Shown here: piece after piece, positions 1-10,260 of the stretch | Layout: each line of letters opens with the position of its first letter | Position numbering within the stretch: the first letter of the stretch is position 1 | From: Labedella populi | GTDB lineage: Bacteria > Actinomycetota > Actinomycetes > Actinomycetales > Microbacteriaceae | Assembly (NCBI RefSeq): GCF_004078655.1 | Contig: NZ_RZNC01000004.1 | Coordinates: 186,001-250,000, forward strand | Length of the DNA: 64,000 nt | Direction: 5' to 3' | The notes under the pieces: generated by a model | What the model was told of the DNA's origin: nothing | Database searches by the model: none | What the model saw: only the letters and a program-made list of their open reading frames with translations | Translations under genes and position numbers: made by a program

Positions 1-1025
1 GTGTGCTTCGAGGAGATGGCCGCTCGCGAACCCGGGAGGGCGAATCCCCGGCCGATGCCGGCGTTCTCGATGAGCCAGGCCGCGCTGAGCTTCACACGGC
101 GCTCCTCCTCCGCGACCGACGCCGGACGGGGGAGATCGAAGCCGGCGGACCCGTCGAGCGGCAGCACCGTGACCGGCTCGTCGACCTCGCCGACGGGCCA
201 CCGGGGGGCATCGGCCGGGAGGTCCGCGGCGAAACGCTCCGAGACGATGGGATTGGTGAAGAAGGAGCCGGCGCTCCAGGAGTCGTGGTCGTCGGGGTCC
301 AACACCATGCCCTTCGAGCCGCGGAGTGCGAGTACGGACGCCCGGACGTCGGCGAGCGCCACCCGTTCCCCGAGGTCGACGCCGAGGGCCTTCGCGAGCT
401 GCGGGTAGGCGATCGGTGCCCCGAGGCCGTCGAGCGATCGGCGGAGATCGAGGTCGATCGACACGACGACGGCCTCGCGCTCGGCGGGGGCACCCCCGTG
501 CCGCTTGAGGACGGACGTGCGGTACCCGAGTCCCAGGTCACGCGCGCTCACGCGTTCGAGAGTCCCCGACTCGCGGTCGTACAGCTCCACCGAGGAGAGG
601 ACGTCGCCGATCTCCGCTCCGTACGCCCCGATGTTCTGGATGGGCGCGGCTCCCGACGAACCGGGGATCCCCGAGAGCGCCTCGATGCCGCTGAGCCCCT
701 CCTCGACGGCGAACGCGACGACCCGGTCCCACGACTCTCCGGCCTGGACCCGGAGACGCGCAGCCCCCTCCGGGACGTCGGGCTCGTCCTGTCCGCTGAT
801 GACCTCGATGCCCCGGGTACGGACGGCGATCGCGATGCCCGGGAAGCCGTCGGAACCGACGAGGAGGTTCGAGCCCCCGCCGACGACCATCCACTCGTCG
901 AAACGCCGCCAGCCGTCGTCGAGCAGGGCGAGCAGTCCACGGACGTCGGTCGCTTCCGCGTACTCGGCCGGCTCGCCGCCCACCCGGAACGTCGTGAGTG
1001 AGGAGAACGGGACCACGGTCGTCAT
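1..1025 (-). CDS. murB: UDP-N-acetylmuramate dehydrogenase (MurB), 3' end cut by window edge
   Basis: Reduces UDP-GlcNAc-enolpyruvate to UDP-MurNAc with NADPH and FAD, a cytoplasmic step of peptidoglycan synthesis. The frame is open from an ATG at 1025 to the left edge, about 341 codons, so only a few C-terminal residues are missing. Visible family signatures are an FAD-binding VVGGGSNLLV near residue 50, the GIPGSSGAAPIQNIGAYGAE segment near 120-140, YRTSVLK, and AGSFFTNPI carrying the catalytic serine. The start overlaps the stop of hadB in an ATGA (1022-1025), so the two are translationally coupled. The had-murB order is common in Actinobacteria. Confidence 0.95.
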   Translation of the reverse strand, partial: MTTVVPFSSLTTFRVGGEPAEYAEATDVRGLLALLDDGWRRFDEWMVVGGGSNLLVGSDGFPGIAIAVRTRGIEVISGQDEPDVPEGAARLRVQAGESWDRVVAFAVEEGLSGIEALSGIPGSSGAAPIQNIGAYGAEIGDVLSSVELYDRESGTLERVSARDLGLGYRTSVLKRHGGAPAEREAVVVSIDLDLRRSLDGLGAPIAYPQLAKALGVDLGERVALADVRASVLALRGSKGMVLDPDDHDSWSAGSFFTNPIVSERFAADLPADAPRWPVGEVDEPVTVLPLDGSAGFDLPRPASVAEEERRVKLSAAWLIENAGIGRGFALPGSRAAISSKH

Positions 1026-1459
1026 CGGAGGAGGACGCGGACCTGCGCCTTGCCGAGCACCGTCGTCCCGCCCACGGTGACGACGAGGTCGATCCGTGCG
1101 GACGACTCCTCGGCGAGGATCGCGCCGACCTTGGCCATCACACTCACGTCGACGCCGTTCTGCGGGTCGACGACGACGGGACGCGTGAAGCGCACCTGGT
1201 AGTCGGTGACACGGCCGGGGTCGCCGACGGCCTCGACGACCGGCTGGACCGCGACGCCCATGGTGAGCATGCCGTGCGCGAGGACTCCCGGCAGGCCGAC
1301 GCTCGCCGCGACGTCGTCGCGGTAGTGGATGGGGTTGAAGTCACCGGACGCTCCGGCATACCGCACGAGGGTGTCGCGGCTGAAGTGGTAGTCCTTTTCC
1401 GCGACGACCTGCCCGACGGCGAGACCGTCGAGCTCGAGTCCGGTGTGCTGCATGGTCAT
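1022..1459 (-). CDS. hadB: MaoC family dehydratase (HadB-like)
   Basis: A 145-residue single hot-dog protein with the hydratase 2 motif: YAGASGDFNPIHYRDDVAASVG near residues 34-55 contains the expected Asp and His, followed by GVLAHGML. In Mycobacteriales the HadAB pair dehydrates 3-hydroxyacyl-ACP in FAS II. In organisms without mycolates the substrate is less certain, so the acyl dehydratase role here is inferred from family and context. It overlaps hadA upstream (1456-1459) and murB downstream by four bases each, giving a tightly coupled three-gene operon. Confidence 0.88.
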   Translation of the reverse strand: MTMQHTGLELDGLAVGQVVAEKDYHFSRDTLVRYAGASGDFNPIHYRDDVAASVGLPGVLAHGMLTMGVAVQPVVEAVGDPGRVTDYQVRFTRPVVVDPQNGVDVSVMAKVGAILAEESSARIDLVVTVGGTTVLGKAQVRVLLR

Positions 1460-1902
1460 TCGTCCCCCCTGACGACGAGCGTGGAGATGGCGGTCACGAC
1501 GTGGGCGCCGTCGTGGTCGGTCACGGTGGTCTCCGCGGTGACCATGGAGTTGCCGCCGAGGGACTTGACGCTCGAGACCCGCAGGGTCGCCGTGAGCTCG
1601 TCGCCCGCCACGATCGGGCGGCCGAACGAGAACCGCTGGTCGCCGTGGACGACGCGCGAGAAATCGATGCCGGCATCGGGATCGGCGAGGAGCTGTGCGA
1701 GCGTCGCCTCCTGGATCACGACGGCGAACGTCGGAGGAGCGACGACGTCGGCGTATCCCGCCGCGCGAGCGGCGTCCGGATCGTGGTGCAGCGGGGACGT
1801 GGCGAGGACGGCACGCGCGAACTCGCGCACCTTCTCCCGACCGACGAGGTACGGGGGGACGGGAGGGAACTCCCTGCCCTGGATCGCGGGGTTCACAGTC
1901 AC
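1456..1902 (-). CDS. hadA: MaoC-like N-terminal dehydratase subunit (HadA-like, UPF0336 type)
   Basis: A 148-residue protein of the HadA/UPF0336 type, the partner hot-dog subunit of HadB. It shows REKVREFARAVLAT, then HDPDAARAAGYADVVAPPTF near residues 40-59, and FSFGRPIVAGDELTATLRV. HadA-type subunits usually lack the full catalytic dyad and help bind the acyl chain. It starts with GTG or ATG at 1902 and its stop overlaps the hadB start. It is the first visible gene of the hadA-hadB-murB operon. In relatives rpmG (L33) and tRNA-Met commonly lie just upstream; here that place is taken by unrelated genes. Confidence 0.87.
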   Translation of the reverse strand: MTVNPAIQGREFPPVPPYLVGREKVREFARAVLATSPLHHDPDAARAAGYADVVAPPTFAVVIQEATLAQLLADPDAGIDFSRVVHGDQRFSFGRPIVAGDELTATLRVSSVKSLGGNSMVTAETTVTDHDGAHVVTAISTLVVRGDE

Positions 1903-1951
1903 CCGGACAGCCTACAGCGGGTGCCCGGGGTGCCCCGCGATCGCGGTGAGG

Positions 1952-2545
1952 TCAGCGCGAGGGCGAGTGCCCGATGCGCGTCGCGGCCTCGACACCCTCG
2001 ACGCTCAGCTCCGCGTGCACGAGGACCCATTCGTCGCCGGCCCGATCGAGTTCGACGATGGCCGTGTTCGGGATGGGCGTGATGGGCGTTCCGGTCACGG
2101 CGCCGACAGTGAGACGGATGAGCGTGCCGTGACTCACCGCGAGGACGTTGCGCTCCGGGAACTGCTCGCGGATCGCGGCGAGCGCTGCCGTTCCCCGGGC
2201 CTCGACCTCGCGCTCGGCCTCCATGCCGGGGTACTGACGGTCCGGCCAATTCGCGCGCACGTCCTCCGACGTCGCGCCCTCCGCTTGACCGTAGCTGCGC
2301 TCCCTCAGTTCCGGGATGGCTGGGCCGAGGTCGATTCCGAGACCGTCCGCGAGGATCTGCGCGGTCTCGCGCGCCCGGGAGAGCGGCGAACTCACGACGA
2401 CGTCCCACCGGGACGCGTCGAGTCGCTCGACGATGCCCCTCGCCTGCTGGCGGCCCGCGTCGTTGAGCGGGATGTCGGTCGCGCCTTGGATGCGGAGAGC
2501 GAGATTCCAGTCGGTCTGGCCATGGCGGATGAGGGCGATCGGCAT
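1952..2545 (-). CDS. Histidine phosphatase family protein (phosphoglycerate-mutase-like)
   Basis: A 197-residue cytoplasmic protein of the branch 2,3-bisphosphoglycerate mutase-like superfamily. The catalytic RHGQTDWN motif is at residues 8-15, the second active-site block is SSPLSRARETA near 55-65, SYGQAEG carries the acidic region, and AVSHGTLIR near 140 supplies the second catalytic histidine. The sequence cannot separate a phosphoglycerate mutase from a broad-specificity phosphatase. It starts nine bases after the stop of the exported-protein gene at 2555, so the two are probably co-transcribed. Confidence 0.9.
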   Translation of the reverse strand: MPIALIRHGQTDWNLALRIQGATDIPLNDAGRQQARGIVERLDASRWDVVVSSPLSRARETAQILADGLGIDLGPAIPELRERSYGQAEGATSEDVRANWPDRQYPGMEAEREVEARGTAALAAIREQFPERNVLAVSHGTLIRLTVGAVTGTPITPIPNTAIVELDRAGDEWVLVHAELSVEGVEAATRIGHSPSR

Positions 2546-2554
2546 GTCTCGAGC

Positions 2555-3553
2555 CTAGGCGACGGGGACGGCCGCCCTCGACTCCGCGAGCCGGCGTTCA
2601 CGCCGAGTCGAGTAGCCCGAGATCGGTGTCGGTGTCGGTATCGGGGCCGGGCCGGGCGTGACCGTCACCCGGACCGGTCGGGGCGATCGGCCCGACGGCG
2701 CCGGTCGGAGCGGCGAGCCGGGCGCGACGAGGACGCCACGCGCCGCCGTCGAGTGGCGGGGCCGGCGCACGGGCCCCCGACCTCGGCGGGCGATGACGGG
2801 CCCCCGACCTCGGCGGGCGATGACAATGCCGAGTACGACGACGAGACCGGGCCCGATCACCGCGACGGCGAGAGCCAGCGTCGGGAAGGACCCGGGTGCC
2901 GCGAGGACGGGCCCGATCGGGGCGGACACCCCCGTCGTGCCCTCGATGGCGGCGACACTGCTCGACAGGAGGGTGTCGGAGGGCATCGCTTCGGTCGTCG
3001 ATACCACCGACGAGAGGAGGACCGTGCAGACCCCGAGCCCCTCGACCGCGGCCGGCGTCGCGGTGCCCGGGCACTCGGGCGCGTCCTCGTCGGCCGCGAC
3101 GATGCTGCGACTCAGCATCCCGTCGCCACCGGCGGCGGGATCGTCGAGAATCGCTCGGTAGGTCAGCGTGACAGCTGCGCCGGCCGCAAGCCGTCCGGAG
3201 AGTCCCAGGCGATCGCGGCCCACGCGGACGACCGTGACGTCGACCGAGGACGAGGTGGACACGAGCGCGATCCGCGCGTCGTCGACGACCCCGGTGACGA
3301 TCTCGTCGAGCCGGACGCGTTGCGAGGTCGCGCCGCGGTTCTCGAGTTCGACGGCCACGTCGACGCCGTCGCCGGGGCCGACCGGCTCGGCATCCGCGGC
3401 CATGCGCGCGGTGACCACGATGTCCGCCTCCGCCGCCGCCGCGGCCGTCGCCGGCATCGTCAGCGCGGTCGTGACGATCCCGGCAGCGACGATTCCGGCA
3501 GCGACGATCGTGCGGGCCACGTTCGTGACCGTGATGTGCTCTCGATGATGCAT
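2555..3553 (-). CDS. Exported/membrane-anchored protein of unknown function with Ala-rich beta-type ectodomain
   Basis: A 332-residue protein. I chose the ATG at 3553 because GGGGAG lies six bases upstream; a longer start at 3571 is possible. It has an N-terminal signal segment rich in Ala/Val/Ile, ending near TMPATAAAAA, then an ectodomain resembling CARDB/DUF11-type bacterial Ig repeats (VAVELENRGATSQRVRL, then LTYRAIL). A second hydrophobic stretch near residues 225-250 precedes an Arg/Pro-rich tail. The tail contains two copies of VIARRGRGP encoded by a 27-bp tandem duplication (2771-2824). No catalytic motif is visible. It is probably a surface-anchored protein. Confidence 0.6.
   Translation of the reverse strand: MHHREHITVTNVARTIVAAGIVAAGIVTTALTMPATAAAAAEADIVVTARMAADAEPVGPGDGVDVAVELENRGATSQRVRLDEIVTGVVDDARIALVSTSSSVDVTVVRVGRDRLGLSGRLAAGAAVTLTYRAILDDPAAGGDGMLSRSIVAADEDAPECPGTATPAAVEGLGVCTVLLSSVVSTTEAMPSDTLLSSSVAAIEGTTGVSAPIGPVLAAPGSFPTLALAVAVIGPGLVVVLGIVIARRGRGPVIARRGRGPVRRPRHSTAARGVLVAPGSPLRPAPSGRSPRPVRVTVTPGPAPIPTPTPISGYSTRRERRLAESRAAVPVA
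2771..2824. repeat. 27-bp perfect tandem duplication inside the exported-protein gene
   Basis: Two perfect head-to-tail copies of a 27-bp unit (2771-2797 and 2798-2824), each beginning GGGCCCCCGACC. The unit is a multiple of three, so the frame is kept and a nine-residue basic segment is duplicated just after the membrane segment. Confidence 0.9.
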
Positions 3554-3795
3554 GCTGTGCTCCCCTGGCATGGCCGGTCGCGACGCCGATCGGCGTGCGA
3601 CGCGTGCATCGGACCGCGGCCCCCCGACCTCGATCGATCCGTCACGACCGTGATATCGGTCGCGTGCACGTCTCCTGCACCGATTCTCATCGAGGAGGCG
3701 TCCGACGCGTCAGCCCCCGAGCACGGGGGCCGACGTCGCACCGGGCGCAGAGGGTGACGAGCGGCCGAGCGGGCGAGCGGCGCTACCCTGGGCGG

Positions 3796-4530
3796 ATGCG
3801 CCCGTTCCTCCTGCTCACGACGCGCGTCGAGGACGACGCAGCCTCCCATGAGTATGGACTCTTCGTCGCGCTCACCGGTCTGGCCCCGAGCAGGCTCGCC
3901 CACCACCGCCTCGACGTCGCTCCGCTGCCCGCTGGCTTGGACCTCGACGACTACTCGGGCGTCTTCCTCGCCGGCAGCCCCTTCACCTCGACGGATCCTG
4001 TCGAGTCGAAGTCCACAGTCCAGCTCCGCGTGGAGCGGGAGCTCGACGACCTGCTCGACCGCATCGAAGCGGACGACGTGCCCTTCTTCGGCGCCTGCTA
4101 CGGGATCGGCACGCTCGGTCGCCACGCCGGCGCGGTCATCGACCGTCGTTACGGCGAGCAGTCCGGCGCCGTCTCGGTGACCTTGACGGCGGAGGGCAGC
4201 ATGGACCCCGTCTTCAGCGTGCTCCCCGCGCGATTCGACGCCTTCGTCGGCCACAAGGAGGCGATCTCGGTGCTCCCGGAGGGTGCCGTGCTCCTCGCGA
4301 TGGGTGAGGCCTGTCCCGTTCAGGGGTTCCGGATCGGGCGGAACCGCTACGCGACGCAATTCCACCCCGAGCTGACCGTCGACGCGATGGTCGCCCGCGT
4401 GCGGACGTATTCTCGACACGGCTACTTCGATCCGTCGGACACCGCAGCCGTCGCCGACCGCGTCGCCGCAGCCGATGTCAGCGCCTCCCACCGCGTGCTG
4501 CGCTCCTTCGCCGAGCGCTACTCCGACTGA
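3796..4530 (+). CDS. Class I glutamine amidotransferase (GuaA/GATase1-like)
   Basis: A 244-residue GATase1 domain protein. The nucleophile lies in FFGACYGIG near residues 98-106, and the partner His and Glu are in ATQFHPEL near 193-200. No synthetase domain is attached, so it resembles stand-alone GMP-synthase-like amidotransferases such as GuaA-domain paralogues or PuuD-like hydrolases that release ammonia or hydrolyse gamma-glutamyl bonds. The acceptor is unknown. The ATG at 3796 is chosen because the longer upstream frame has no protein-like content. It stands alone on the plus strand, next to a VOC-gene remnant on the other strand. Confidence 0.87.
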   Translation: MRPFLLLTTRVEDDAASHEYGLFVALTGLAPSRLAHHRLDVAPLPAGLDLDDYSGVFLAGSPFTSTDPVESKSTVQLRVERELDDLLDRIEADDVPFFGACYGIGTLGRHAGAVIDRRYGEQSGAVSVTLTAEGSMDPVFSVLPARFDAFVGHKEAISVLPEGAVLLAMGEACPVQGFRIGRNRYATQFHPELTVDAMVARVRTYSRHGYFDPSDTAAVADRVAAADVSASHRVLRSFAERYSD

Positions 4531-4605
4531 CCGTCCTCGATCACCGAGAGGATGTTGCCGGTCGGGTCGGTGAACCACGCGATCGTGCGCCCGTTCCCGC
4601 GATGA
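4518..4605 (-). pseudogene. Remnant of a VOC/glyoxalase-like gene (C-terminal end only)
   Basis: On the minus strand, one frame reads GRTIAWFTDPTGNILSVIED and then a stop at 4518. This is the typical C-terminal strand of vicinal-oxygen-chelate proteins, whose usual final block is similar to FTDPDGN-ILSVI. Upstream the frame becomes Arg/His-rich and has no VOC-like N-terminal half, so only the last 25-30 codons survive. It overlaps the 3' end of the amidotransferase gene by about 13 bases. Assignment rests on motif recognition. Confidence 0.6.
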
Positions 4606-4662
4606 TGCCGCGGTCGTGAGCAGAGGGCACTCCCCCCGTGCGACACGGCGAGAACCGCCCCG

Positions 4663-5460
4663 TCACACGCGAGCGACCGCGAGCCCCACCGCGTCGAATT
4701 CGGCGAGCGCGCCGATCGGGGCCGACGGACCCGTGACGAGGGCGTCGACCTCGGAGAGGTGCGCGATGCGACCGAGGTGCACGTTGCCGAGCTTCGATCC
4801 GTCGGCGACCACGATGGCGCGGCCGGCCCGTTCCACCATCGCTCGCTTCACCTCCGCCTCCGGGAGGTTCACGTTCGTGACGCCCGCCTCCGGGTGCACA
4901 CCGTTGCAGCCGACGATCGCGAGGTCGGCGTGCAGTCCCTCGAAGAGCCGCAGGGCCATCGGGTTCACGAGGGAGTGCTGGCGCGGTCGCAATGCTCCGC
5001 CTGTGACGATGACGGTCATGCGCGGGATCGCGGCCTCGAGGGCCAACGCCACCGTGAGACCGTTCGTCATGACGACGACGTCCTCGAGATCGTCGCGCGC
5101 CGCGAGGGCCACTGCGACCGCGTTCGTCGTCGTGCCGACATCGAGGAACACACTCTGCCCCGAGGAGACGAGGCCGGCGGCGTACCGGCCGATGGCCGTC
5201 TTCTCGGCCGCGAACGAGTCGGACGCCTGCTCGAACGACGGCTCCGCGAGCGGCGCGACCGCGGCGACGGCCCCACCGTGCACCCGTCTCACCGTGCCCG
5301 ACGACGCGAGCACGTCGAGGTCCGCGCGGATCGTGACGTCTGACACGCCGAAGGCCGCTCCGAGATCCGAGACGCGGACGAAACCGCGCTCCAGGACGAG
5401 GTCGAGCACGCGGGCCCGTCGCAGTTCCGCCGGAACCATCGGCTCCTCCACAGCACTCAT
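4663..5460 (-). CDS. DeoR/GlpR-family transcriptional regulator, divergent from gal operon
   Basis: A 265-residue repressor-type protein with an N-terminal DeoR helix-turn-helix: RARVLDLVLERGFVRVSDLG followed by DVTIRADLDVLA near residues 14-52. The C-terminal sugar-phosphate-sensing DeoRC domain includes FLDVGTTTNAVA and VGCNGVHPEAGVT. Such regulators usually bind a phosphorylated sugar. It is divergent from galT with only 45 bp between the upstream start codons, so control of the Leloir operon and of itself is the simplest reading. The actual effector is not visible. Confidence 0.92.
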   Translation of the reverse strand: MSAVEEPMVPAELRRARVLDLVLERGFVRVSDLGAAFGVSDVTIRADLDVLASSGTVRRVHGGAVAAVAPLAEPSFEQASDSFAAEKTAIGRYAAGLVSSGQSVFLDVGTTTNAVAVALAARDDLEDVVVMTNGLTVALALEAAIPRMTVIVTGGALRPRQHSLVNPMALRLFEGLHADLAIVGCNGVHPEAGVTNVNLPEAEVKRAMVERAGRAIVVADGSKLGNVHLGRIAHLSEVDALVTGPSAPIGALAEFDAVGLAVARV

Positions 5461-5505
5461 GATGTGAACCTTGCTTTACTTGCGTTTGCTTGTCAATATG
5501 AAACC
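5461..5505. promoter_or_regulatory. Divergent control region between DeoR gene and galT
   Basis: This 45-bp AT-rich stretch lies in otherwise very GC-rich DNA. It holds repeated TTGC/TTTGCTT words (ttgctttac, ttgcgtttgcttg), which suit a DeoR-family operator. A TATGAA or CAATAT box close to the galT ATG at 5506, with no clear Shine-Dalgarno sequence, suggests a leaderless or nearly leaderless galT mRNA. Confidence 0.5.
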
Positions 5506-7787
<2,282 letters not shown>

Positions 7788-7792
7788 CGACT

Positions 7793-7861
7793 CCCGCCGT
7801 GCATCCGTGCGGCGGGTCCGCCAGGATGAGGGTGGAGCGCCGGACGGCCTGCTCTCCACCC
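7793..7861 (+). promoter_or_regulatory. Two hairpins between galK and galE
   Basis: CCCGCCG (7793-7799) pairs with CGGCGGG (7810-7816), and GGGTGGAG (7830-7837) pairs with CTCCACCC (7854-7861). Neither has a T-run, so they are more likely an mRNA processing, partial termination or stability feature within the operon than a full terminator. The galE ribosome binding site (gaaggac) follows. Confidence 0.4.
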
Positions 7862-7890
7862 GGACGACGACGAGACGAACGAAGGACGAC

Positions 7891-8853
7891 ATGACCTGGT
7901 TGATCACCGGCGGCGCCGGATACATCGGGTCGCACGTCGTGCGGGCCTTCGCGGCGGCGGGCCTCCCGACGGTCGTGCTCGACGACCTCTCGAGCGGGCA
8001 CCGCTCCTTCATCGCCCCGGATCAGGACTTCGTCGAGGGGACCCTGCTCGACGTCGCCCTGCTCGACCGGCTCTTCTCCGAATACCGCTTCGCGGGTGTC
8101 GTCCACATCGCCGGGTACAAGTACGCCGGCGAATCCGTCTCGAAGCCCGTGCACACCTACGAGCAGAACGTCACCGCGACGACGAACCTGCTGGCTGCGG
8201 CGCAACGCGCCGGCGTCGACCGCTTGGTGTTCTCGTCGAGCGCCGCCGTCTACGGCACGCCCGACGTCGATCTCGTGACCGAGGCGACGCCCACACGCCC
8301 CGAGTCGCCGTACGGGGAGTCGAAGCTCATCGGCGAGTGGCTGCTGCGGGACCAGGGGCGCGCGACGAGACTCGCGCACACGAGTCTGCGGTACTTCAAT
8401 GTCGTCGGCTCGGCGACGCCGGAGCTCCGGGACACGAGTCCGCACAACCTGTTCCCGCTCGTCTTCGCGGCACTCGCCGATGGCCGGACGCCGCGGATCA
8501 ACGGCGAGGACTACCCCACCCCCGACGGCACCTGCGTGCGCGACTACGTGCACGTCGGCGACATCGCGGAGGCGCACGTGCGGGCGGCCGAGCGGTTGAT
8601 CGCCGGACACCCGATCGAGCCCGTCTACAACCTCGGCAGCGGGGACGGCGTCTCGGTCCGGCAGATCATGGACGGGGTCGCCCGGGTCACGGGTGTCGAG
8701 TTCGAGCCGGAGGTCCACCCTCGCCGCCCCGGGGACCCCGCCCGTATCGTTGCGAGCGGCGAGCTCGCGGCACGTGACCTCGACTGGCGCATGCGGTACT
8801 CGCTCGACGAGATGATCGCGAGCGCCTGGGAGGCCTCCCGATCGGAGGGGTGA
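7891..8853 (+). CDS. galE: UDP-glucose 4-epimerase
   Basis: Interconverts UDP-glucose and UDP-galactose with bound NAD. The 320-residue extended SDR has the N-terminal GGAGYIGSHVVRAF Rossmann motif at residues 7-20, SSSAAVYG with the catalytic serine region near 115, and the YGESK tyrosine/lysine pair near 140. The ATG at 7891 has gaaggac upstream; a longer in-frame start at 7675 would read into galK and is rejected. It lies 103 bp after galK and completes the Leloir set. Its stop is nearly back to back with the convergent gene at 8855. Confidence 0.95.
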   Translation: MTWLITGGAGYIGSHVVRAFAAAGLPTVVLDDLSSGHRSFIAPDQDFVEGTLLDVALLDRLFSEYRFAGVVHIAGYKYAGESVSKPVHTYEQNVTATTNLLAAAQRAGVDRLVFSSSAAVYGTPDVDLVTEATPTRPESPYGESKLIGEWLLRDQGRATRLAHTSLRYFNVVGSATPELRDTSPHNLFPLVFAALADGRTPRINGEDYPTPDGTCVRDYVHVGDIAEAHVRAAERLIAGHPIEPVYNLGSGDGVSVRQIMDGVARVTGVEFEPEVHPRRPGDPARIVASGELAARDLDWRMRYSLDEMIASAWEASRSEG

Positions 8854-8854
8854 T

Positions 8855-9157
8855 TCAGCGCGATCGCCCATACATTCCAAATGCGGCATGGCCGGTGACG
8901 ACCGTGGCCGGATCGGGGATGTCGAACTTCACGGCGGCGTTCGCCTCCGTGAGTGTCGCGAAGTAGCCGACGAGCATCCGGTCGGCCGAGTCCGGGGCCC
9001 ACGTCACGACGCGATAGCGTTCGCACGGACGCCCCTCCCCGTCGCCCGCCCGGGGGCGCACGGTGACGAGCCGGATCACCGCCTTCGGCAGGACGGGGTC
9101 GTTGCGCATGCACACCCACTCCACCCGCGAGATGCGGATGGGTCTCGGCAAGGACAT
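8855..9157 (-). CDS. Small conserved-looking hypothetical protein
   Basis: A 100-residue soluble protein starting at an ATG (9157) preceded by GGGAGCAC. It contains a strand-rich core (VIRLVTVRPR, RYRVVTWAPDSADRMLVGYF, then LTEANAAVKFD) with no signal peptide or membrane segment. I do not recognise the family. It converges on galE and is upstream of one of the two long palindromes; longer starts would read through that palindrome and are rejected. Confidence 0.6.
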   Translation of the reverse strand: MSLPRPIRISRVEWVCMRNDPVLPKAVIRLVTVRPRAGDGEGRPCERYRVVTWAPDSADRMLVGYFATLTEANAAVKFDIPDPATVVTGHAAFGMYGRSR

Positions 9158-9235
9158 GCGGTGCTCCCGTGGATCGATAGGAGCGCTCCGGCCAGCGCGT
9201 GTGCTCGATCCTACGAAATCCCCACCGACACTCCA

Positions 9236-9293
9236 CCCCCTGAACACTTCCTTTGTGCTCCAAAATTCGAGCACAGAGGAAGTGTTCAGGGGG
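9236..9293. repeat. Long near-perfect palindrome, copy 1
   Basis: Arms of 25 bp (9236-9260 and 9269-9293) flank an 8-bp loop, with one non-Watson-Crick position (24 of 25 complementary). The core CTGAACACTTCC is shared with a second copy at 28556-28621. The stop codon of the L,D-transpeptidase gene (9286-9288) lies inside the right arm. As RNA it would form a very stable hairpin, so it could act as a terminator or 3' mRNA protector. The arms also fit a REP-like or miniature mobile element. Confidence 0.85.
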
Positions 9294-10260
9294 TGATGCG
9301 GACGGCGGTGCCTGGCGGGACCTGCGTGAGGCGGGCGATCGCGTCCGCGCCGACACGGAGACAACCGTTCGAGATCGGGCCGGCGTGCACGTCGTGGTAA
9401 TGGAATGCCGTGATCGCGACGTCGATGCCACCGAAACCGTCGAGCGTCGGCGACTGGACGGCGAGATAGACGATCGGGTGCCCACGCGTGTACGCGAGCG
9501 ACGAGGCGGTTCGCACACTCATCACGAAGGTCCGACCGATCGGCGTCGGTGTCGCCTCCGTCCCCCAGGCGAACTCTCCGGGCACCCGTTCCCGCTCGCC
9601 GCCTCTCACGATGTCGATCGTGCCGGCCGAGACACTCACCTCGATCGACGTGTCGAGCACACTGATGTCGACGTCCGTCGCACGCAGCCAGCCGGTCAAC
9701 TGCCCGGCGACACCCGCCGACGGCACGCCGGCTCGACCGACGAGGAGCACCCGCACCCAGTGCTCCTCCCGTTCGATGATCGGAACGATGCTGCCCTCGT
9801 ACGGCAGTTCGTGCGGCAAGGCGGCGACGGGCGCGGCCCCCGGTTCGGCGAAGACGGGCGCGCCCGCCGGAACCGGTCGGGCCACTTCGCCCGTCGTACC
9901 CTCTTCCGGTGCGTCGTCGACGGGAAGCGCCGGGATGACGGCGAACACGTCGACCGTCGGTAGATCTGCGAGATCATACGACCGGTCGTCCGGAGCGTGC
10001 CCCGTGGGCGTCGGCGTGGGCGTCGGCGTGGGCGTCGGACTCACCGTGGGGGTCGGCGACGCGGCGACAGGAGGCGGTTCGGGTTCGGTGAGCTGCCGGA
10101 CCACGGCGACTCCGGCGACGAGCAGGATCACGGCCAGGGCGGCGACGGCGACGATCAGCAGCCGACGTCGGCCGCGGCCCGACGAGGCGACGACTCCCGG
10201 CTCCGCATCGTTCGCGGGCTCGACGCCGCCGGGTCCCTGCTCGGTTCCGCCCCCACTCAC
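9286..10260 (-). CDS. L,D-transpeptidase (YkuD domain), membrane-anchored
   Basis: Makes 3-3 type peptidoglycan cross-links or attaches proteins to peptidoglycan outside the membrane. From the GTG at 10260 it is 324 residues: a Gly/Glu-rich cytoplasmic tail, a membrane segment (LLIVAVAALAVILLVAGVAV), a Pro-Thr linker coded by 12-bp repeats, an SH3-like middle region, and a YkuD domain ending in HDVHAGPISNGCLRV with the catalytic His and Cys. The longer frame up to 11049 runs through the divergent membrane gene and is rejected; an ATG at 10371 would overlap that gene's start. The gene ends inside a palindrome. Confidence 0.88.
   Translation of the reverse strand: MSGGGTEQGPGGVEPANDAEPGVVASSGRGRRRLLIVAVAALAVILLVAGVAVVRQLTEPEPPPVAASPTPTVSPTPTPTPTPTPTGHAPDDRSYDLADLPTVDVFAVIPALPVDDAPEEGTTGEVARPVPAGAPVFAEPGAAPVAALPHELPYEGSIVPIIEREEHWVRVLLVGRAGVPSAGVAGQLTGWLRATDVDISVLDTSIEVSVSAGTIDIVRGGERERVPGEFAWGTEATPTPIGRTFVMSVRTASSLAYTRGHPIVYLAVQSPTLDGFGGIDVAITAFHYHDVHAGPISNGCLRVGADAIARLTQVPPGTAVRITP
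10004..10039. repeat. 12-bp tandem repeat coding the Pro-Thr linker
   Basis: Three copies of GTGGGCGTCGGC, the last with one change, encode the alternating Pro-Thr linker of the L,D-transpeptidase on the minus strand. Such repeats commonly vary in number between strains. Confidence 0.8.

Noticed and set aside
998-3757. 919-codon open frame on the plus strand across hadAB and the phosphatase
   Set aside because: It is Arg/Asp/Gly-rich low-complexity translation opposite well-recognised minus-strand genes, a usual artefact in GC-rich DNA.
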